Assembly: GCA_024663395.1 (NCBI GenBank)
Contig: JANFAH010000030.1
Location: 496,001 to 560,000 of the forward strand
Direction: 5' to 3'
From: Pisolithus tinctorius
Lineage: Eukaryota; Basidiomycota; Agaricomycetes; Boletales; Pisolithaceae
DNA: 64,000 bases
Below are positions 21,666 through 33,605 of the stretch, one piece after another. Position 1 is the stretch's first letter. Each line of letters opens with the position of its first letter. The position numbers and the translations under genes were made by a program. The notes beneath the pieces are model-generated. The model was not told where the DNA came from. It was given only the letters and a program-made list of their open reading frames with translations, and searched no databases.

Positions 21666-22133
21666 GGTTGCAAGTAGTCATGTACTACTAATGGAACCAA
21701 ACAGACTCAGAGAAAAAACAAAGTCAAATAAAAAATAAAACCAAAACAAACAAGATAAATATCAAAAAAAAAAGCCTAAAAATAACTAAACACTGCATTC
21801 TGTCAAAGGTAGATAGTATAACATAGCCACCCACCAATCACTCCTAATTCATGTGTTTTTTCTATGTTGAGTATTAATTAACCTTTTAATTATACCACAT
21901 GCCTTCCTTCTTCTCTTGCTTTTTCCTCACTCATACTACTACCACCTCATAGCACCACCTCCATCCAACACACCAAACCACCAAGAGTGTCTCCCCACAA
22001 TAACTGTCACAGCACCTGGAGCTCACACTCCCCCCAGCCATCCCCACACTGTTCTTGCAGGGAGTCAGCCATGCATGATTGTGGTGAGCTCTCTGTGTGT
22101 CAAGGTGCATGACCTGATAGCAAGGCTCCTCAC
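21666..22133. other. A-rich stretch and spacer between G0 and G1, nothing recognised
   Basis: An A-rich block with several A runs (21705-21790), then T-rich sequence. No LTR matching G2 and no terminal repeat pair was found. It may hold the boundary of G0 and the leader of G1. Confidence 0.3.
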
Positions 22134-22616
22134 TTGCCATCCCCTGCTGCTCAGTGCAGCATGCATATGGTCAGCAGTGGCCAGAAGCATGCTCACTCCC
22201 CATCCATTGTGTCATCATATGCCTCATCTCAAGAGCATGATCATCATCATGACAAATGCCCTCAAGGGCCCTTCTGGGTGTGCCACCCACAGCTGCCATT
22301 TATCCAGCATCATGACTCCAGTTGCATGACATGCAATGCTTATGCATTGCACATCTCCCAGGGCATGGCCCTCTCCAAAGCAGGCCTCACACCTGCAATA
22401 TTCAACCTTGCAGATGAAGCTGCACACATCATCTGCCATTCTCCATATGATGACATGCATCATCACATTGCATACCTTGAGGATGACCTCAACAACCATG
22501 ATGATGAGATTTGTTACTTACAAGACAAGATTGACAAACTCTGTTGCACATGCCCAGCTCCCACACCAAGAATCTGCCTCTGCCTCAAGACCAACTCAAC
22601 CAGAAACCTCAGATGA
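22134..22616 (+). CDS. Unassigned ORF upstream of G1 gag
   Basis: A 160-residue ORF preceding gag, in a different frame. It is rich in His, Ser and Pro at first. From about residue 90 it has a coiled-coil-like acidic segment (H-I-A-Y-L-E-D-D-L-N-N-H-D-D-E-I) followed by C-x-C-x6-C. Its position fits the N-terminal part of gag. The frame is lost before the capsid-like region, so it may be the broken start of the same protein. No independent function can be assigned. Confidence 0.4.
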   Translation: MPSPAAQCSMHMVSSGQKHAHSPSIVSSYASSQEHDHHHDKCPQGPFWVCHPQLPFIQHHDSSCMTCNAYALHISQGMALSKAGLTPAIFNLADEAAHIICHSPYDDMHHHIAYLEDDLNNHDDEICYLQDKIDKLCCTCPAPTPRICLCLKTNSTRNLR

Positions 22617-22689
22617 CCCTCACCACCAGTTGGCCCTTAGTTCCCTTGCCAGTCACCACCAGACTTCTGTGATCATGCAGCAGTTCCAT

Positions 22690-23890
22690 GGATTTTCAGC
22701 CCATCATTCTGGTACTACACTGGCTTCCAACAATTGAGGTACACCAACACCAGTTGGTCACTGACCTCCTGCTCCCTTCAGCAACCCCAGAGGTGATGGT
22801 GACAATGACCTGGATGACTCTGACCATCACTCCAGTGATGGTGACAATGACAACAATGATGATCCTTTCAGGCCTAATCCCAAGGAAGGTGAAGACAAGG
22901 AAACTGAAGAAAACCAGCAAACCATGAGGGTCTTAGGCAGTCTCATCAGGGCCTTATAGTCTCTTGCCCAGTCTTCCCACCAAGACACCCAAGGAAGTTC
23001 AGGATCAGCCAAGGTCCAAGAGCCAGACACCTTCAACAGCACTGACCCAAAGAAGCCCCAGCAGTTGCTCATCCAGTGTGAGCTGACTTTCCAGAACAAA
23101 CTCTGAACCTTCCATGATGACCACTGAAAGGTAACCTTTGCTCAATCCTACCTCAAGGGAATGGCACTCAAATGGTTTGAGCCAGACCTTCTCCTCACCA
23201 GTGAACCCAAGGACCCACCCCTGTGGATGGACAGCTGGCATGAGTTTGTCATCAAACTCCAGTTGACCTTCAGTCCCCATGACCTGGTAGCAGAAGCCAA
23301 GAACCAGCTCAACCACCTAACCATGAAAGAAACCCACTGCATCAACAAATACATGGTCAAGTTCAACAGGCTAGCTACCCAGGTCTGGGGTTATGGTGAC
23401 AGGGCTCTCCACCACTTCTTCTATGCCAGTCTTCCTGACCAAATCAAAGATGAGATAAGCCAGGTAGGCAAACCCTGCACCCTTGAAGACCTTCACTGTC
23501 TAGCTCAGGACATAGATGCCCACTACTGGGAACAACATGAGGAGGTCCAATGCCAGAACCAGTCTTCCAGTAACCAGAACTTGTCAAAGACTGGCAATAA
23601 AGACTTGAACACCAACAAAGGGAAAACCTCAGTGTCCAACACCTCCCAGTCCCCTGCTGTGCCAAAGACCAGCAGTACCAATGCCAGATCTTCAAAGCCC
23701 AAGCTAGCCAGCAACAAACTTGGCAAGGATGGAAAGTTAACAGCTGCTGAGTGAAAGTGATGCTTCGACCTAAAGCTCTGCATGTTCTGTGGAGGGGAAG
23801 GTCACATAGCCATGGAATGCCCCAAGAAGGTGGCCAAGCTAGAGCAGCTGTGGCAGCTCTGGAAGCCACACTGGAGGCCTCCACTGAGGC
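22690..23890 (+). pseudogene. G1 gag
   Basis: Acidic leader (about 22790-22920), then the capsid-like region. This has F-N-S-T-D-P-K-K and Q-C-E-L-T-F-Q near 23030-23090, L-K-W-F-E-P-D at 23167, a long open part to about 23750 with V-W-G-Y-G-D-R-A-L-H-H-F-F-Y, and a low-complexity Asn/Ser/Thr/Lys-rich stretch. The zinc knuckle C-M-F-C-G-G-E-G-H-I-A-M-E-C follows at 23779-23820. Stops include TGA at 23752. It packages element RNA in intact relatives. G2 has the same layout. Confidence 0.75.
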
Positions 23891-23953
23891 AAAAAAATAG
23901 TCAGTGGTCCTCAGAACCTCACACACCCCAAGGACCACATTGACTCTGGTGGT

Positions 23954-26900
23954 GTGCTCTCAGAGGTTAAGCTCAATGCATCTGCTCTTTGCAACCTGAA
24001 TAGTCTTATGCCTACCATTTCTTTAGCATCCTATGATGAGCCAGCATTCCTGGTACTTGTCAACTCCAGCTCTACACACTGTTTCATAGATACAAAATTT
24101 GCAAATAAAATCTCTGTTCCCCTTTACTCTGTCCCACTGGTCCAGCTTCAGCTGTTTGACAGCACATCCAACTTGGTCATCACCCAGGCAGCAGACCTCA
24201 TCTTTGTTTTTCCCTCAGGTGATGCAACCCTGGTCACCCTCTATGCAACCCCACTGGACTCTGAGTGCAAGGCAGTCTTAGGATACAACTGGCTCACCCA
24301 ACACAATCCATTGATTGACTGGGTCTCAAGCAGTATTAGATTCCAGATGCCTGCACAACAAGTGCCAGACCCCCTGAACATCACCCCCTGACCCTGAGCC
24401 TATGCTCTAATGAGCATCTGACCCTGCAACTAGAGAAACCAGTTGCACTGGGCTTGACTTGTCTACCCATTGCCTTCATCAATGCTGCAGCATATGTCTG
24501 GGCATGTAAACTCAAAGGGTCTTCTCAGTTCAGCCTCCAGCTCCATCCCTTGGCTCTCACCTCCCTTCAGTCTTCAAAAGTGGAAGATGCACTGAACCTC
24601 TCTGGTGTTCCACTGGAGTACCATGAGTATGCCAACATGTTCAGTAAATCCAAAGCCACTACTCTGGCACTCCATTGAGAACATGATCTCAAGATCAAGC
24701 TGGAAGGAGACTCATCACTGCCCCTTGGCCCTATCTACTCCCTGTCACTGGTAGAGCTTGAAGCTCTCTGAGCCTTCCTAGATGAGCACCTGGCTACCAG
24801 GTTCATCCAACTGACCTCTTCCCCTCACAGAGCACTGGTCCTCTTTGTCAAAAAGAATGACAGCTCCCTTCAGCTTTGTGTCAACTTCCAGGGCTTGAAC
24901 AAGATCACCAAAAAGGACTGATACCCACTCCCCCTCATCACTGACCTCCTTGACTTGCCATCCCAGGCCAAGGTCTACACCAAAATTGACCTCAGGCATG
25001 CATATCACCTGGTCTGGATCACTGATGGTGATGAATGGAAAACCACACTTTGCACTCAGTATGGGTCCTTTGAATGGCTTGTCATGCCTTTTGGTCTGTC
25101 CAACACCCTGGTGGCATTCCAACACTTTGTCAACACAGTGTTCACTGACCTCCTAGATGTATGCATCATGGTCTACCTGGATGACATACTCATCTACTCC
25201 AACAACAAGAACTTGCACCAGCAGCATGTTAAAGAGGTTCTGCACTGACTCCAGAAGCATGGCCTGTATGCCAAACCAGAAAAATGTGAGTTCCACTCCA
25301 AATCAGTAGAATACCTAGGCTACTGTCTTTCACTGACTGGCCTCACCATGTCTGGTGAAAAGATCAAAGCTGTCTGCAACTGGTCTGAACCCCAGAAGGT
25401 CAAGGACATTCAGTCCTTCCTAGGCTTCACCAACTTCTACTGATGTTTCATCTACAACTACTCAGACATCATCATCCCTCTGACCCACCTCATGTGAAAG
25501 AACATACCCTGGAACTTCTCCAAGGAGTGCCAATTGGCCTTCAATGCACTCAAAGAAGCTTTCACCACTGCTCCTATCCTTACTCACTTCATTCCTGGCA
25601 CTCAACTCACAGTGGAAACCAATGCTTTGGACTATGCCATTGCCACTGGCATACTGTCCATTACTGGTGAAGACAACCAACTTTGCCTGGTCACCTTTTA
25701 CTCCTGGACACTGTCTGTGCTGGAGTTCAACTACAACAACCATGATAAGGAACTACTTGCTATCTTTGAGGCCTTCCAGGCCTGGAGACACTACTTGGAG
25801 GGTGCCCCTCTACCCATTGATGTGGTCACTGACCACAAAAACCTGGAGTATTTCTCAACCTCTAAGGTACTCACATGCCAGCAAGCCCAGTGGTCCAAGT
25901 ACCTGTCACAGTTCAACCTTGTCATTCATTTCTGCCTGGGTAAGCTTGGTGCTAAGCCCAATGCTCTCAATAGATGATGGGACATCTACCCCAAAGAGAG
26001 GGATAGGGGCTATGCCCAGGCCAACCCCCACAACCTCCAACCAGTGTTCATGCAGGAACAGCTGGTCTTGGCTCTCTGTGCCACATGCTTGGAATACCCC
26101 ATACTATGTGCCAGCCTTCTAATGGATGTAGAACAACTCCACAATGAAATACTTGCTGCACTGCCTTTGGACCCACTGTCCAACACCAACTCACAGACAC
26201 CTCCTATCCTCAGTGGTCAGTCAATAGCACTGGTCTGCTGTGCCTCAATAACTGGATCTATGTACCAGATGCCAACAACCTTTGGCTCAAGGTCCTTTGG
26301 TACAAGCATGATCACCCACTGTCAGGACACTTTGGCTAGAATTGGATGTTGGAACTGATCAGGTGAGAGTACACTTGGCCTGGCATTCGCACCTTTGTCA
26401 AAGAATATGTGAGGTCCTGCACTACATGCACAAGAGCTAAAACACCCAGACACTGACTGTACAGCACCCTGAAACAACTGCTGATACTGGAAAAGCCATG
26501 GAATTCCATCTCTATGGATTTCATTGAGCACCTACCAGCATCTGGTGGTCACACCACTGTCCTGGTGGTTGTAGACTGACTATCCAAGCAGGCTATATTC
26601 ATACCCACCCACAACACTATCACCTCCTCTGAACTTGCTAAACTCTTCCTACTCCATGTCTTGTTGAAGCATGGTGTTCTGGCACATGTAACCTCTGACC
26701 AAGGCTCTGAATTTGTCTCGCATTTCTTCTGGTCTTTGGGTAAAGTGCTGGATATGTGCCTACACTTCACCTAGGGATACCACCTGGAAGGAGATGGCCA
26801 GACTGAATGAGCAAACCAGACCTTAGAACAGTACCTCTGGGTGTATTGCAACTTCCAACAGAACAACTGGGCCAAGTTGCTTCCATTGGCTGAGTTTGCC

Positions 26901-27565
26901 TACAACAATGCCCCAAGTGCTACCACCAGTGTTTCCCCTTTCTTCACCAACAAGGGTTACCACCCTAACCTCTCAGTCTTCCCCAAGAGGGACTATGCCA
27001 TGGACCTAGATGAACTACACCAGTTCCTATGAGAAGAGTTGGCACTGGCCCAAGCTAGATACCAAGGTCTGGCAGATGCAAAAAGGCTACCAGCACCTGA
27101 GATCAACCTTGGCAACCAGGTCTATGTCAAAGTCAAGTACTTCCAGACCACAAGACCATCACAGAAACTCACAGACAAGAGCCTAGGCCTCTACTCAGTA
27201 ATAGCCCAGCCTGGCACTCACTCATTCACCCTTCACCTCCTGGACTCCATGTGTGTGGTACACCCAGTGTTCCATGTGTCACAGTTAGAACTGGCACACC
27301 CCAATACCATCCCAAACCAAACCCAGCCACCACCACCTCCAGTCAAGGTGAACAGCAAGCCAGAATATGAGATCACCAAGATCCTGGACTCAAAGGTAGA
27401 CCAGTGACAAAGGTGCAGGCTACTGTACTTGGTGCACTGGGCCAGCTATGAGGGCACTGACAAAGAAACATCCTGGCTGCTGGCCACTGAACTGGGAAAT
27501 GCTGAGGACCTGCTTGCTGCATTTCATGCCACCTACCCCAGTACACCCAGTCCAATCACTGGTTA
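23954..27565 (+). pseudogene. G1 pol: protease, RT, RNase H, integrase, chromodomain
   Basis: The retropepsin active site at about 24056 reads [12 protein letters not shown], where the family has D-S-G: the catalytic Asp is Asn (AAC after GTC, a CpG-type change). RT covers about 24680-25440 with an intact Y-L-D-D (about 25177). RNase H follows with D-H-K-N-L-E-Y-F at 25830. Integrase occupies about 26340-27000 with T-S-D-Q-G-S-E-F, G-D-G-Q-T-E, and N-N-A-P-S-A-T-T. A P-V-F-H-V-S-Q-L motif then leads into a chromodomain (about 27365-27500: Y-E-I-T-K-I-L-D, L-Y-L-V-H-W). In-frame stops, for example 24918, 25246, 25441 and 25494, are TGA at Arg positions. Inactive. Confidence 0.85.
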
Positions 27566-27686
27566 AAACATACCTTTCTCTTCTTTCTCTCTTGTTTCCT
27601 TACTCTTGTTTTTCCTTTACTATACCAAGGATGGTTCAATACATTGATACTATGTACATACATTGGCACTTGGTCCTAACTGGCTT

Positions 27687-27917
27687 TCACTCAGAGTCCC
27701 CCATGAACACCTCCCCATTGCTTGCCTGGAGCTCCCTCTCCTCCCCACCCTCTGAACTGGACCACTGGCCCTTCATGCACATGTCCTCAGGCCAGCACAT
27801 GACCCCCTCATCCAACTCCATCCCCACTCCCTCTTGGTCTGACCAGAGACTCTCGAGCTCCAGGTCTGCCACATCCAAGTGCAACTCCTTGCTGGACTTG
27901 GATGCTGGGGAGGTCAA
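27687..27917 (-). CDS. Acidic antisense ORF behind G1 pol
   Basis: A 76-residue minus-strand ORF immediately after pol, acidic and rich in Glu, Ser and Met. It sits where G2 also has an antisense reading frame ending in an acidic region (40237-40659). It may be the C-terminal exon of the same kind of antisense gene. No domain is recognised, and the upstream exons are not clear in this copy. Confidence 0.35.
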   Translation of the reverse strand: MTSPASKSSKELHLDVADLELESLWSDQEGVGMELDEGVMCWPEDMCMKGQWSSSEGGEERELQASNGEVFMGDSE

Positions 27918-28129
27918 GTGAAGGATGAATTCAAACTCACCCAGTAAATCCCCCAGCTGACTGTTGAATCAGTGTTGGGTCTCCCTCCTGGTGTGAGTCA
28001 AAGTGTGGTTCAGTGGTGGAAACCAACCAAAACCAACAAAAAAGACAATAAGAGTGAGTGGTGGTGTGCCTATGTGGTACCTAGATGGTAGAACCTGTTA
28101 TCTGGGTGGGTTTTTGCGAGCTACAACAC

Positions 28130-28752
28130 TCAAAGATGAGGGTTGAGGGTTGGGGGTGCTCCTGATGAAGAGGGAGCAAGAATGTGATAGAATGTGATAG
28201 GGTAGACTGCTGTCAGCCTACAGAAGGATGGATGGTGACTTAATTCAATGTTCTGAGCTGCACTGAGCTCAGGGAGGACCTTGGAGCAAAGTTGATTGAT
28301 GATAGATGATGATAAGCGAAATAGACAATAGCTAGACCCTTAATAAAGTCTCAACTATTGAAGCTGCTGAATGATTTACTGAGTGATGATAAAATGTGAG
28401 CAAGAGGGGCTCTCTGATGTCTTCTTCCTTTTTTTTGCTATCTAAGTACAGTGATTTATATACAGTACAGGTGTGTTGCCTATGGAAAACAAGGTGCAAA
28501 CACTTGGTAAGTGATTGGTAACTGATGAGTAAGGAATGTAAGCAGTGGGTAATTGTCTTAGAAAGCATTGGTGAGCATTGGTAAGGATAAGTAAGCCAAA
28601 AAGCAAAGAATCAGTAAGCAAGGTCAAAAGATTGGTAAGTATTGGCAATAGGTGAGTCAAAGACAGTCAGAATGTCAAAGTATGAGTCAAGTAATGTCAG
28701 AAACTGGGAAAGCGCACTGGAATCACATTAGGGGGAGGCTGTGCATGTCACA
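28130..28752 (-). repeat. LTR-like sequence, minus strand
   Basis: On the minus strand this begins TGTGACATGCACAGCC at 28752. It carries a TATATAAATCAC box near 28460 and continues through C-rich then leader-like sequence. The layout is that of a retrotransposon LTR, but no partner copy or target duplication was found and the end is uncertain. Confidence 0.4.
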
Positions 28753-28859
28753 TCTCAAAGAGATCACTTCTGGGCCAAAGTGGAATGACAGAGGGGCAGT
28801 GCTGATCTGATGCCAATATAGTACATCCAAAAGTGGACAGGGTGAGTCAGATGTCAACA

Positions 28860-29450
28860 GGGGTCAAGCTTTGGGGGTCTGTGGGGTGACAGGAGCATAG
28901 GGGATCGCAACTTTCCCCCCCTTACTGTCCTCTCAGTGAAGCAAGTAAAAACTTCATGAATGAGGCTCTGTTGGAAGAGAGGATGAAGGGGGAGTGTCTT
29001 CTGCTGTACCTTGCAACAAGGAGGCAAGATGTGCATCATACTCATCATGGATGCAATCAGGGAGAGTGGTGAATGGTAGATTATACAGTAGCTGTCACAA
29101 TTTTGGAAGAATGATGGACAAGACTGGTATGAAGACATTGCAGGGAGCAGGGAGGAAGGGTCCATATGCTTCTTGGACTGGAGAGACTGAAACAACCACA
29201 TAAGGCCTTTCCAAGCAAATGACAGACCTGAGGTGACCAAAGAATGTCCTCCTAGAGGTCATACTGACAAAAAGAACACATTGTCCATGCTGGATGGGCT
29301 GAGAGGGGGCAGATGAGGACAGGATGTACCAGGATGCTTCAGGATGGAAGCTGGTAGGAACTCCTGGTAGATATATGTAGCCATGGTCCCTAGCAAAGGG
29401 GACAAGCAAAATGATTGATGCAGAGGCAGCCATATCAGAAGAACTAGTGA
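28860..29450 (-). other. Unresolved, degenerate minus-strand coding sequence
   Basis: Two overlapping interrupted minus-strand frames (29433-29095 and 29240-28854) together give a Pro/Ser-rich polypeptide without recognisable domain. It is probably transposon debris. Low CpG. Confidence 0.3.
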
Positions 29451-29456
29451 AATGAG

Positions 29457-29895
29457 CACTTCAGTCAACCCCCCTCAGAGACCTATTAGGTCTGGAGATT
29501 TTGATATAAGTATTAACCTAATAGGTGTCATTTTGTTGGGAATTCCCAACTTTTGGGGATTCTCCACCACCATTCCTGGAGATTCTCCAGGGCAGCAATT
29601 TGATATGGTTGGAGAAAACATTTTCTCCATAGTATATATATATTATACATCAAATGAAAGGGTAGCTGGGGTCCAAGTTGGACTTTCTCCAGGCTAAATA
29701 GACCCCCTTTCCAGGTTGATCCTGGGCTTTCCCCAGGCTAAATAGACCTGCTTTCCAGGTTGATCCTGGGCTTTCCCCAGGCTAAATAGACCTGCTTTCC
29801 AGGTGAACCTGGGATTTCCCAGGCTAAATAGACCTGCTCTCCAGGGTGAACCTGGGTTTTCCCCAGGCTAAATAGACCCACTTTACCAGGCCATG
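29457..29895 (-). repeat. Right arm of the 20-kb-spaced inverted repeat
   Basis: Reverse complement of 8478-9309: CACTTCAGTCAACCCCCC end, GGGAATTCCCAACTTTTGG, hairpin GGAGAAAACATTTTCTCC, AT block, then about 4-5 satellite units against about 14 on the left. The unique parts match at high identity. Confidence 0.75.
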
Positions 29896-29899
29896 TCCT

Positions 29900-30703
29900 G
29901 GTGGAGATTCTCCATGCATCAGGAAAACAGTGGTTGTTCTAACTGTTCTAATCACAGCTTATCTCAGAAAGGTAGATGTATAAGTGGAATGGATGCCAAG
30001 GAACATATAGAGCAAGTGAATTAAGCAAGACACATATGGTTCTATAGAGCACTGTCAAGTCTGAGCCTACTCTAATCAATTCTGATGCTTAACCAGGTCT
30101 GGAGAGAGGTGTGGAAGCAAGTCTGACACAGATGAATGGAACTCTGACTAGTGGAGGATTGGCAAGGACAAAGTCAGCTGAGGCAGAAATGGAGCAGGGT
30201 GAGGGTGTCAGGTTTAGCTTGTGCACTACCCCCTTGCATGATGTCAGCCCTCATATTTCAGAGGAAGAGACCAGACAGATGTTTGGAGATAACTCTGACA
30301 GGCAGAAGATGGAGAGAGATGGAGTAGGAACTTTGGTGATATTCATACTGAAGAACAGTGGAGTACTGTACATGCATTTATGCTGCTATGGAGGTGCAGT
30401 AACTGGAATCAGGACTGACATATGGAGACTCATAAGTTTTCAAGTAACAACTTTCAGGATGATGAATGAAGGGAAGATGGAGAACATATGATAGGTAACA
30501 CAGAACAAGCCAAAAAAGGAAACAATCCAGGTGATGGACCATGTGGTGCACAAGGATGGCCTGCATGGTCTGATGAGAGACTGGTACAAGTCCAACAGAA
30601 GGCAGAGTGGAGGAGACTCATAAATGGTAGAGTGCAGGCAGAGTTGGTGCAGAGAGTGTGAATGAGCAGTGGAGTAGGGTGTGGAGTGAGTAGGGACTTA
30701 GAG
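29900..30703. other. Spacer; one uncharacterised ORF at 30111-30491
   Basis: A 126-residue plus-strand ORF (30111-30491) has no recognisable motif and no obvious intron partners. The rest holds short AG-rich frames. I see no firm gene here. Confidence 0.25.
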
Positions 30704-31261
30704 TGAAGTCCCAGAACACATCAGGCATGGGGGAGGAAACAGGCCAGGAAATGACTGACAGCAGGTTTTTTAAGGGACTGATGGTTCTGAGAGCATGTTA
30801 TACTGATGACACTGTGGTGGCCACCAGTATTTGATAAGAATTCCTTGAGAAAATGACCATGTGAGCTAGAGAGATGATTTCATGAGTTGTGGTAAAAGAG
30901 GGAGGGTTAATGGTACAAGTCCAATGTTTGTCATTGTTTACATGCTGACAAATCATCTTGATGATCATGTGGTTTATTATGTAATCATATTTTCCCATCC
31001 TTCATGCCCTTAATCCCATCAAAAGGTCACTTTTCACTATTTCACCAGTCAGGGACAAAAGCATTGCAATGCACCTTTTGAAAAGAATAAGGTGTATCTT
31101 GGCATGTATTGCTTTGTTTGGACTTAACCTTAGTGCTCTGGAAAGCTTAGAGTCACCCTTTCCAATGGTATAGGTATCATGATTATCTGTGCAGAATAGC
31201 CTGAGTTACATCAGCAGCAAGTCACACCTCACAAACATTGCAATGCTTTTGTCCCTCACTG
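30704..31261. repeat. Solo arm of the CAGTGAGGGACAAAAG foldback element
   Basis: Nearly identical to the right arm of the element at 19562-21132 (matching about 20580-21132), ending in TTTTGTCCCTCACTG followed by TA at 31262-31263. The left arm and centre are absent, so it is a truncated copy. Confidence 0.75.
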
Positions 31262-31609
31262 TACATGGTGGGCCCTGCAAAGTTCCATGTGTCAGTTTCC
31301 TCTCCATATTTTATCTGTGATTTGTTAATGATCATTTAGGCTGAAGGGATCATATTGCAAGTGCCATGCACACTTTAAACAATCAGGGGAAGGCATTATG
31401 CCTGGTCACACAAGCTACACAAATCTCCATTGTAAGTTATCAATCAATCTAGTGGGGTTATGGTTGATGATGTGTATGATTACAGAAGCTGTTCTCAACA
31501 CCTTACCCTGGTATGATGATCTGCATTCCATCTGGCAGGGCAGACCCTTCAGTCACCTGTAGGCCTGAAAGTGGGTCATCCAACATGTACATTTTGGCCT
31601 AAAAGTGGG

Positions 31610-31885
31610 ACTAACTGATGTTGGCTGATGGTGCCCAAAGGTGGGTAGGCCAGTGTGTGGAGGTGGGATTGGCCAATGTCACTGGGTGGAGGATTGACTA
31701 GCCTAAATGTGGTATTGGCCAACCTCACTGGGAGATGGATGTACCCCATGGAAGTGGGGTCAGCCAACCTGTTTGGAGGGTGGATCCACTGCCTGGAAGT
31801 GGGGTTGTCTGACCTGTTTGGAGGGTGGACCCACCTCCTGGAAGTGGGGTCAGCTGACCTCACTGGGAGATGCACATACCCACAC
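31610..31885 (+). repeat. 45-bp minisatellite, about 6 imperfect copies
   Basis: The unit is built on TGGAAGTGGGGTCAGC..ACCT, then GTTTGGAGGGTGGA or CACTGGGAGATG. Two adjacent units near 31790-31860 are 45 bp apart and nearly identical. Spurious ORFs arise on both strands. Confidence 0.7.
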
Positions 31886-32996
31886 CAATATGAGGTTCAA
31901 TTTTGGTACCTTCAGGTTTCTGTCAAAACTTGTATGAGGGCATTGCAAGATAGCATGGCAAAGTACAGAGTAAGCCCCCTCCACATTACTTGCTTTTTGG
32001 CCTTCAGCAGGTCTCCCTTCACCATTAGGCACCTTTTGGTTGTGACCCCAGTAGCCAGTACCACATCAGCATTCATCACTAAGTGTTGTGGAACCCCCCC
32101 CCCCCCCCCCCTTTGTCCCTGGGAGCAACCAGTCTTGACAGTCTCTTGCCATGTCTCCATTCTTCATGTTTGATCCTAATCTAACATTCTGCACTTAGTT
32201 GTCTATCTGCTTTTTTTCTTTTAAAGTCTCTTGTCAGGTTAGAACTGATCCTCTCACCCCAGGGGGGTCTAAAGCTCTAGGGGATCTGCTGATGCTCACT
32301 GACAAGTACCAATGCAGTACCAAGGGTGGGACATTACAGCTGAAATGTTATGAAGTTGATCAAATGATACTGAACACAAAGTGGACCTGCTCTGTAGTTG
32401 ACATGTTATGCAGCAATGTCTCCTGACAGAAGGCTGATAAAGAAGACCTAGTAGAAGTATTCCAGTTGATATTCAAACTGAGGTATCTACCACATGAGTT
32501 ACCAACATATGTATGTACTACCAGCAAGCAATGCAGGCTACAATGTAGGTATGCACAGCCAACACAAAGATCCCAAGTGCCAGCAATCCAAAGACTGACA
32601 GGTATGGTCCAGTATGGTAAAGGTTAGACCCATTGGATTGAACATGAGCTTTGACCAATGGATTGATTGCCTTGGTCTTGGGTCCCAAGTCTTTGGCCTA
32701 TTCCATGCCCATTTGCCCACTACTTACATACAACCTCACACCCACCCCATGTAGTATGGATCCCTTAGATTTCGCACTCATCTGACCCTCAGGTTTACCT
32801 TTTGACTCAATCACCAGGGTGGTGGGATTTCTACTTTGCCCAGTACATGTCCGTTGCTAGGGGTAGGGTTAGGGTTACACAACTTCAAAAAATCAAGCAG
32901 CATGGGGGCAATTCATGTTACACAGCCTAGCAACTACATGGATTGACTAACCAAATACACAGCCAAGAAAATACAGGACTAAGTTACAGAGCAAAT
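31886..32996. other. No gene recognised; C-homopolymer and telomere-like motif
   Basis: Contains a run of about 18 C (near 32094-32111) and, at about 32858-32877, TAGGGGTAGGGTTAGGGTTA, which resembles the fungal telomere repeat TTAGGG. Otherwise low-CpG sequence with no coding domain. Confidence 0.4.
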
Positions 32997-33543
32997 TGTC
33001 ATGACCATGTCTAGACCACCCTAGACTGGCTCTACCACAGTCTCAACTGGTCTCATCCAACCTTTGCCCCAGTCCTGGCCTTAACCCATCAACCTAGAAA
33101 CATGTTAGCTTGTGAGGCACTGCAAGGCAGTGTCCAATCAAGTTGCCCACTCAGTTAGTACTGGGGTTCCCAGTATATCCTTTGTTCATACTTTTGCTTG
33201 ATAATATTCTTTATAACATTACTTACCAATCAGTTTACCAACCATCATTGTACTGGAACAGACCAGTCTCCAGTGCTATGTTACACTTAGGTTACCTCTA
33301 GTATTTAAGTGGTAGGTTAATCTGTTTAGCCTCAGTCTGAAATCAACTTAGTCTCATGTTAACCTGGTCCCCTCTGTTCTCTGTCTTCTGCCTCTCAACT
33401 GGACTATGGCCCACACAAGGGAATAGTGCTGTGCCTACAGTCACTAAGTCCAATAGTCCAAACCCCTTAGTATCTCATATTACCCTCTGACCCCTGACCA
33501 GACTCTGGACTGGCTTTGGACTGGTGATGAACTGGACTTAACA
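32997..33543 (+). repeat. G2 5' LTR
   Basis: 547 bp, TGTC...AACA. It aligns along its length with 41445-42025. A TATTTAAGTGG box about 240 bp before the end may be the promoter. Confidence 0.8.
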
Positions 33544-33605
33544 GTATTTCAGACTCACACTTGTGTAGGTCATTACCCTTCTGTCCAAACCCTCAGTATC
33601 ACACC

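Larger units (their letters stand above)
22134..27565 (+). mobile_element. Ty3/Gypsy chromovirus G1 (sushi-type), decayed
   Basis: Gag with a CCHC knuckle, protease, RT, RNase H, integrase and chromodomain follow in order on the plus strand. Nearly all interruptions are TGA codons where CGA (Arg) is expected. It is closely related to G2 (33-42 kb) along the whole pol. LTRs were not identified on either side. Almost no CpG remains. Confidence 0.8.

Noticed and set aside
30111..30491. 126-residue ORF as a gene
   Set aside because: No conserved motif, no intron partners, located in transposon debris.
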